The position numbers and the translations under genes are program-made. This document shows, piece by piece, positions 56,461 through 64,000 of a DNA stretch of 64,000 bases. The DNA comes from Mycoemilia scoparia (taxonomy: Eukaryota; Kickxellomycota; Kickxellomycetes; Kickxellales; Kickxellaceae), in the NCBI GenBank assembly GCA_027575805.1, contig JANBPU010000025.1, forward strand, positions 62,001 through 126,000. The letters are read 5' to 3'. How positions within the stretch are numbered: the first letter of the stretch is position 1; each line of letters begins with the position of its first letter. The notes beneath the pieces are model-generated. The model made no database searches. It was given only the letters and a program-made list of their open reading frames with translations, and was not told the DNA's origin.

Positions 56461-57386
56461 GTTTGCTTATTATTTGGCTTTAATAGTCAAGGTTTTAGCA
56501 GAAGATAAAAGAGGAAGAGTCTTTGGAATAAAAATTCTTCTTGGTCTTTTAAAGCGCTTGCTGAGCTCCCATGCCGAGTAGGTTTTTGTTGCCCCATCCA
56601 TAGTTCTACTCCCAGCATTTTCGTTCTCCCAAAAGAAATGATTGGCTGAATAAAAATTTTCTATAACTTGATGGGCTTCTACTAATTAGATCAGCATATT
56701 TGATTACTTGATTCTATAGTCTTTGAGTCTGTCATTCTGTCTATTTTTTATACACACATGAAGCCAGAAAGTAAGAATCAGTCCTATTTTGACGGCCTTA
56801 ATGTTGAGTACCTGAGAGCTGAGCCTAACCACTATTTGGATATGGGAAGGAAACAGATCAGATGGGCAATATTTTTTGAAGGGTATATTTTAGTGGCCAA
56901 TGACTATAGGGGCAATCCCAGCTAAATGGATGTCCAGCTTTACTAGTAAACATTCACCCTTCAAAAATTATTGCCCAGATAGTTTATGATGTATTTAAAT
57001 GAATTTTAAACTCCATTTATTGTTTATTAAATTCAGAGTGGCGATGTGTTATGCCAAGCTGAGCATAGTTTTAATAATAACATCAGGCGTTCATGAGGAT
57101 AAGAGCAATATTCGAATCGTGATCTAACATTCGCCAGAAGCAACTGTGACATCATTGCAGCCCTTAATAAAACGTGTACATGACCCACTACTGTTGCATC
57201 TAATGGAATGGATTCTGTCTAGCATAGAAATGATCCAACTAAGTCGACAAATATAAGGCTTATATGTAAAAGTATTTAGTATTGTCATTTAAAGTCAATA
57301 TCAGTCAAGTTATACACTGCAAGGCCACTAATAAACAAATGATTTTGCATAGCAGCCCGCTACATAGATAGGTACGAAAGGATAAT
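56461..57386. other. intergenic RPS13 / COX12
   Basis: It contains the RPS13 promoter (pyrimidine tracts at 56500-56640) and MITE copy K (56858-56985). No gene is seen. Confidence 0.55.
56858..56985. mobile_element. MITE-like element, family 1, copy K
   Basis: The left end is GATGGGCAATATTTTTTGAA, then GGG; the right end, inverted, is CTGGGCAATAATTTTTGAAG, then GG. The interior TAGTGGCCAATGACTATAGG ... CAGCTAAATGG matches copies A, C and F. Flanks GA|TGGGC and GCCCA|GA suggest a two-base target duplication. Confidence 0.9.
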
Positions 57387-57809
57387 CTATTCTAGACCGG
57401 CGGGGTGGAGACCATTGTCCTTCTGGGACTCCCAGTTGGAGATCTATAAAAATGACACAATAATAAATCAGGGATGGGCTAGTATGATGTGGTTATCGTA
57501 TATGAATAATGCTCTGTGCCTGGACTAGCGTGCGTAAATGTGTATTAGCACCAGACACAGCCTGGAGTACATTTACATTTTCCATACAAAATAATGGAGC
57601 TTATAAAGACTGCTGTTACTTACCCACTCATCGGGGCACAAGGAATGGAAGGCCTTGAAGAATCTCTTGCATGGAGCGTATTCCTCGCCCTTGGCCTGGA
57701 CGCATTTGTTGTAATCAACAAAGTTTTGCCAGCAGTTCTTGGTCTGGTTTACGTTGGGGAATCTAGCGTCGAATCCGGGGGTGGAGACGTCCTTGGCTTC
57801 AACAGACAT
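57387..57809 (-). CDS. COX12: cytochrome c oxidase subunit VIb (Cox12/COX6B), two exons
   Basis: Exons are 57809-57624 and 57443-57387 (243 nt, 80 aa; yeast Cox12 has 83). It is a twin-Cys CHCH protein: NQTKNCWQNFVDYNKCVQAK, then PCKRFFKAFHSLCPDEW, with CX9C and CX10C spacing. The last exon codes ISNWESQKDNGLHPAGLE. It is imported into the intermembrane space by the Mia40 route and binds the complex IV surface. The start MSVEAKDVSTPGFDARFPN is normal for the family. Confidence 0.95.
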
Positions 57810-58573
57810 GGTTGTGGGATCTATTAAATAAGAAGACTCAAGAAATTTAATCGCTTTTTGATATTTGAGAATATATCACAAAGAAATTTGCTTAATCCTG
57901 GGTTCATGGGCAGAAATGAAATTTCAAATTGTAGCTTGATACGTACAGGCAAATTATACAAAGCTGTAAAGAAAATAGGGTAAAGCTTGATGAAGTGAAA
58001 GCGGTTAAAACCGAGCCTTGTAGTGGAAGTGCTTATCACTAAAGTGAGAGAGTAACCAAATACGAATATTTGTGAGTTCGCCAATAATCTCTGATCGCTG
58101 AGCCTCGTTGCTCTCATGTTATTTTCAGTATTGGAGCACCAGAGCCTACCATGCTGGGTCAATCAAATTAGTGTCTTTTTGTAAGCCTTGCCACCACCCA
58201 CAGCTTTTCAAGCATGATGGTGAGCTCTGATTCTTTTTCAAGGCGGGAGCAAAGCAGCACATGTATATAGCCCAAAAGCTTTAAGGACTTTCTGACAAGA
58301 CTGGTTGTGGTTGTCCAGCTTTGCTCAAAAATACTAGGAAAATGTGTTATACCAGGCCGCATTAGGAAGCCTTTTGTTTCTTTAAAGGAACACTTGATCT
58401 ATTTGTGCCCCATAGTCATTGGCTGGAGGCATTTGATGTCTACTTGCTTTGGTTATGACGTTGAAAGTCTTTGTTATAAAATGTCTGTATATTTTTAAGT
58501 CCTGGGGCACATTGTAGCTGCTTTCTCTCCTATTTTTCTCTGTCTTTTGTTTCTGAATGTTCAGCACTAGTAA
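57810..58573. other. divergent intergenic COX12 / VPS8
   Basis: It holds both promoters. A fragment near 58412-58430 (CCCATAGTCATTGGCTGG) slightly resembles the interior of family-1 MITEs but lacks terminal repeats. No gene is seen. Confidence 0.45.
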
Positions 58574-61500
58574 ATGTTTAATAGTTTCAATACACCAAGA
58601 AACCCACTGACTAGGAGACCTAAGACTCCAAGCAGCAGCAGCAGCAGCAGGGCTTCTGCCACGCCCCTAAGCCCACCACCAGATTCAAGTAGCATTTCTA
58701 CAAACAGGACAATTCCAAGAAGAGGCAATAGACTGCATGCTAGCTCAATATTTGCAAACAACATAAACTCTGCAAGGTCCCCACGCGCTTCTCCAGATAC
58801 GCAAGGTAATATAAATGCATTTAAGACATTGGATTTTGCAATGCATTTACAGCCATTGTCAAACAGCTTTTGACCCTTTCTAATGGAACTTTCAGGTTTA
58901 GAAAACACGGGAAATTCCCCATACGTATTTGTAGAAAGACCAACCAATCATGATTATGCTAGCAATGTAAGTATACTGCGAGTTTAGATAAAACAATGAA
59001 AGGGTTACTCAGAGGAATAGCCCGTATAGCCCTAATCACACTGAAATTGATTTACTCATTGCTGTAAATATTGCGTTAAAATAGACATGGTCAACTACAG
59101 CATCAACTATAATCCCAAACGTGTATTCCAGCACCGATGAAACACCAAGCACACAAAGATCTAATGCAGATAGCCTAGAAGAGAGTATATATGAAGCACG
59201 GACTAGTGGATGGCTAGATCAGAGCATGGAAGGAAGTATGAGGAGTGGAAATAGACACATAGAAACGCGAAATGACCATGACAATAGCCAGTCATCAGCC
59301 CAACGTCGACCCATAGAGAATATTGTGCAATCAGATTACTTTAGATGGGTATCACTACCAAAACTAACAAGATCTATTTTCTCAAGAGAAACCAGAGAAA
59401 AGGCTGGAAATCCGATGGTGTTTCTGATCAAAGAGAATATTATTGTTGGTACTGACAAGGGGGTGGTCATTATGTGTGATATGCATGCTCAAATACAAGC
59501 CATAGTTGGGCCTCAAGACAAGAGTAAGTATATCCGCATCAATTTCACACCTAAGCGCAACACTATATCTTTCTATCAATGATCGAGGCACTTGTTTATA
59601 TTTATAATTGTGGTTGATGCTATAGACTATGGAATGGTGTCAAGTCTCGATATATCCGCAGACAGATCCTCTTTACTAGTAGGATATTCTGACGGGTATA
59701 TAGTGGTCTGGGACTGGAATAAAAACACACAGATTATGATATCCGAGCCTCAGAAGTCCGGGGATTCGAAGCCTAACACGAAATCAAGGGATCCTAGTCA
59801 TCTTCATATGATTCCTGTAACGCATGTCGCATTCATTGGGATAAGCAAGCATCGATTTGTCTCTGCTGATGCCAGGGTAAGCCTTAGCTATCTAATAAAA
59901 AGTTCTATGTATATGTCCATAGCTAACAATTATAAAATCTGAATTTTTAGGGTGCCGTGTTCTATCACCATATCATTAGAAGGGTAATGGTCATCAGTGT
60001 TAAGACAGTGGCACTAATAAACCTTAAAGATACTGATAGCTATTCTAGCTTTGAAGAGAATGTAGCCGATAGGGCCAATTCTGAACTTTTTGGCTTGAGT
60101 GCCCTGCCATATGGGACCCAGCCTCATGCCACAGATCAAATGGGCATTGTATCCATATTATCCAGGAGCACGCTTTCTATATACCAAACCAATCCAGTAC
60201 CCCAACTTTTATTCTCTACTGATTGTGCATTTGCATACATCGACTTTTTAATCCGCACTTCTCATACAAGCACCCAACATTCATTATCGCCAACAACACC
60301 ACTAAGTCATAATAGAAAGGCCTCAAGATCATATTCAGGCTGCGTTTCATGGTTGCCAGCTTTGAATCCACGTTCATCTGCATCAAATATTCCAAGCCCG
60401 CCCAAACTGGCATACTCACTTGGATCGTATATAGGTGTTTTGTCTATAAGTATCGACACCAATAATTCAGAGCGCATGGAAACACAATCATCAGACAGCC
60501 AGCTTTCACTCATTTCTTGGGCAGCTAGAAAAAAGACAGATCAAACACAGCTAAATACTACCAATTTATTCGAATGGAATGCCGAATCTGATATTGTGTC
60601 TTTGCATTGGATTGACCACAACATTTTGCTTTTCCTTTCAAAAGATCAAGCACTTTTTGCTCTTGATATCGCACAAGGAATAGAGACAAGAGTTTATGAC
60701 ACAATACCTTCGACAGTCTTGTCTCAGCCATGGATTTCGCTTGCTACTGGTCTAGAAGCTGAGCCACAATATTCTTACACTGTCCAAGTCTACCGACGAA
60801 GACTGTACATCCTATCAAGTGATAAGATTTTGACTGGAAAGATGCTCAACTGGAGTCAACGTCTGGTAAACTATATAACAGAAAACAACTTTATTGAGGC
60901 CATTACCTTAGCCACAGGGTTATACGAAGGCACATCTGGGCAGGTGGTAATTGGGCTTCCACCACCCTCTTCTGCTGTTACCCAAAGCAACATGGACAGA
61001 GCTATGTGGAGTAGCCTTAAAGAAGCCACGGCAGATGACAAAAAGCGCAAACAACTGGTTGGTCCCAAACTAATAGAGCTTCTCAGGGCATCATTGAAAT
61101 ACACATTTTTTACCCTCTCAAATCAGGAGCGTACCGCTGTAAATAGAAAAGAGATCTACGAACAAAATTCGCTGGGTTCCATATATCGTGCCCTTATACA
61201 GGCCTGTATTGAAGCTTGTCTTGCCACAAACGACATGCAGATTTTATTTGAGGATGTTTTCGAGGCTACATCTGAGGTTCCTGGAGCCAGTGATATCTTT
61301 CTTGATGTTTTAGAGCCCTATATCCTCAATGGTCAGATCGAATATATATACCCTGGGGTATTGGATGCATTCATCAAATATTATTCTGGTATGGATGATT
61401 GCCGGGATCGCCTTGGAAACTGCCTGGTACACCTTAACCTAATTCCAGGTAAATTCGATATAGATCGCGTGCTTGCAAAGTGCAAGGAGCTCGGCATATG

Positions 61501-64000
61501 GAGTGCCTATTCCCGAGTTTGGCTTAACACGCTTGATGATTCTGTGACTCCTATACAAAATATAATTGAGTATATAAAAACGCGCAGCGACAGTGGAGCA
61601 CCTGACATTGAAGAGGCAATTGATGTTATGTTCACCTTCATTTCCAAAGTAATGACCGGACATTTGTACCCAGATGGGTTTTCCATCTCGCCTAGAGATC
61701 GAGGAGAACGCTTGAGCAGCTCTTTAATATACTTTTTGCTCATTCCTGAGCCTAGGCTTAAGGGAGGCTCATCAAAAAATGACTGGAAGTCCTATGAACC
61801 TTTGATGCAATTGATACTGTGCAACACCATTCGTCTTATCAATGTTTTTGAGACAGCAATCAATGACCCATTTATTCAGTACATCAGCATCATTGTTCAG
61901 CCAGATGTTACTACCCAGAGGGACTTGGAAAGAAGCCTGAGGCGAGCAAGTGCCGTGAAGACTGTACCTCAAACTATAATAGATGCCTTGTTGGGGATTG
62001 TCTGTAGTCATTTTGAAAACACGGCAAGCACCGAATCAATCAGCAACACTGGTAATCCAGCCGGGCCTCTGTCTATCGACCAGCTTGGAGAATTGACATC
62101 GTGCATCGCTAGGATATATACTAGCAGGTACCCATTGGTCTTTATAAAGGACTCCAATATAACAATACTGTTGCGACTATTGATTGGTATTCAATCAAAT
62201 AGTACAAGGGGCTCTAGAGAACAAGCCACAGAAGCACTGATTATGGTTAACCCACCGCCTGAGCCAGAAGAATATATTGAGCCGTCAAAGAAAGCGAAAT
62301 TCTATCGTGTTTTGGATCGGATATATTCCCACCTTGGCGATTATGTAAAGGTTGTACAGACTTATTTGGATGAACAGGATGAGGCAAGAAAGCTTACAGT
62401 GTATAGCAGACTATCTGAGCTTCTCGATCGAAACCGAGTCAGTCTTTCTTCTATGCAAAAGCAGGACCTGATCAACGCAATTTTTGAAAACACAACTACG
62501 CTGACCATGCTGAGCCCAGAAAGTATGGTTAGATTGTCTGACGGATGTCCACAGCTTGGTCATGAGAGAATAGTGAAGAAGCTTCAGGAGCAATCTGAAA
62601 ACCAGGAGAGGACAAAGTCAACGTATTATTATCTGCATACCCTATTAAGCAGTATTCCAGAAGCAAGTCACGCTGTGTATTTGGAAGACAATGATAATGA
62701 AAAGCCGATGCTTTCATTCGAGGATCTAACCCCACCATCCACGATTTCTAGAGTATCAATAAATAATCTCCATTCAGCGGTGGCCTTTACCCCGTCCATG
62801 CAAATACCTCAGTATCTCCACGAGATCTACATACAGCTAATGTGCATATACTCCCCATCTGACATATTGCCATATCTGGAGCGGAGGGCCAATGATCAGC
62901 CACCAGCCTACCGCATGACCAAAGTTCAAGAAGTCTGTGAAAAATACGCAGTCACAAACGCATTGGTGTGGATTCACCAAAAGTATGGAGATTTCAGTGG
63001 TGCACTCGAAATTGTATTAAACGAAATAGATACTTATGGCACCGAGGCTGTTTCTGTGATGACACAATACTCACTAGCAAAGAGGGAAGGGGGTGGCGAT
63101 ATCAAGAGTTACGAGGATGTCATATCAAGCGTTTCAGAAATACCAGCAATGTGCAGGGCAGCTTTGGATGTGTGCCTTGTTGCAACAGAGAGGATAGGAA
63201 GAGACAACAGGCTGTCACACTTGGATGAAAAGACAGGAAGAAGTAGCATAAGAGAGAAACCCCGCGAATCAGGGTATTCCGAAAAGATCCACGAGCAGCT
63301 TGAAGAGCTGTGGTATACATTGCTAAGTCACATTCTGCATCTGGTGCACAGAATATTGAACAGCTTAAAGGATGGTCACTTTGTCGACCATACAAAGCTT
63401 CGCACCCATGTCGAAAGGCAATTCCATACGCCAATACAAGATATACTTGACGCGCTGATACATGCAACATCACCATCCAATAATGCGATATCTCTTCCAA
63501 AAATCCTTGAGCGCCTTATGCGAAGCGAACCAGAGTACCCACCAAAGAGTCCACTGGGATCCCGCATCAGTGTCCCACCTAGTCCTCAAACCAAAATGCC
63601 ACAGGAATCACTACTGCATTTTACAGAAATACAGATGCTGCTTGGGACTGCACTTGGAACATACAAGGCAGAGAGTCGAATGATGTCACTGGTCAGCTCG
63701 TTGATGAACTATGATTTATATATCAATGCGGTACGACTATTCCAAGCACAAAAGCAGGGCTGGCTGATCAAGATTGGGCCTAGGAAGGGCTTCCATCCTC
63801 AGCTAAGAGAATTCAAAAAGGCAGTGGAAGGAACCAATGGGAAGGAGACCGAAAACCAGGAAGAACAGCCAGAGAATGATGGTGCTGATGTCAGTTCTCT
63901 AGGACATGAAAGCCATGAACAGTCCAAGTGGAGATGCTATTGCTGCCATAACTCATTGTTCAGAGACAGCAGAAGAACCGACACCCTTTCAGTAGTTTCT
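58574..64000 (+). CDS. VPS8: Vps8, CORVET tethering complex subunit (partial at right edge)
   Basis: Exons are 58574-58805, 58896-58966, 59085-59523, 59626-59876, and 59951 to the window end (still open at 64000), all in phase. The N-terminus is a Ser/Arg-rich disordered tail including an AGC-repeat-encoded poly-Ser. A beta-propeller follows (FLIKENIIVGTDKGVVIMCD, YGMVSSLDISADRSSLLVGY, SDGYIVVWDW, HVAFIGISKHRFVSADARGA). Then a long alpha-solenoid runs from about residue 600, including LVNYITENNFIEAITLATGL, typical of Vps8/Vps41. The last visible codons reach WRCYCCHNSLF, the start of the C-terminal RING-like finger expected in Vps8. The CORVET-specific subunit binds Rab5/Vps21 on early endosomes. 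Nothing is truncated within the window; about 1681 residues are visible. Confidence 0.92.

Noticed and set aside
58412..58430. Another family-1 MITE
   Set aside because: Only about 18 bases of interior similarity without terminal repeats.
1..64000. CRISPR array, rRNA, spliceosomal RNA genes
   Set aside because: No regularly spaced direct repeats, no rRNA sequence and no recognisable U-snRNA core were seen; the genome is eukaryotic.

Overview
The window is nuclear DNA of an intron-rich fungus. The genes are typical fungal housekeeping genes, with one secreted GH18 chitinase and a HAL/NPR-type fungal kinase. About 40 introns can be placed by hand; nearly all are GT-AG, mostly about 60-250 bases, and phase-consistent. 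Codon use is mixed and intergenic DNA is AT-rich. An Y14 exon-junction protein, an Arp2/3 subunit and a GH18 chitinase together suggest a filamentous, possibly early-diverging lineage (Zoopagomycota or Mucoromycota-like). I cannot fix the taxon from the sequence alone.

Layout, left to right: SDS23-like CBS protein (-), VTI1 SNARE (+), phosducin-like TXNDC9/PLP1 (-), tRNA-Tyr with intron (-), CFT1/CPSF160 (-), HAL-type kinase (-), DUF4604 nuclear protein (+), MTM1/SLC25A39 carrier (-), RRP45 exosome subunit (+), ARP3 (-), SEN1 helicase (-), a stand-alone Gag-like protein (+), RPP1/RPP30 (-), histone H2B (-) and H2A (+) as a widely spaced divergent pair, Y14/RBM8A (-), chitinase (-), a metacaspase homologue lacking its catalytic residues (-), SWI3-type chromatin remodeller (+), ribosomal protein S13 (-) with a candidate small gene in its intron on the other strand, COX12/COX6B (-), and VPS8 (+), which runs off the right edge. 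Several genes serve RNA metabolism (CFT1, SEN1, RRP45, RPP1, Y14, tRNA-Tyr), but nothing suggests an operon-like link.

The most distinctive feature is small inverted-repeat DNA. One MITE-like family (terminal inverted repeat core ATWATTTTTGAAGGG, elements about 100-135 bases) occurs ten times plus one lone end in 64 kb. Copies lie in introns, between divergent promoters, and repeatedly just beyond stop codons. A second inverted-repeat family has three copies, and a third weaker family has two. No transposase is present, so these would be non-autonomous.

Other points worth attention are a GC-AG intron in the SDS23 gene, a distant last exon of RPS13, a catalytically dead metacaspase with a P/Q/N-rich arm, and an intact Gag gene with no pol or LTR nearby.
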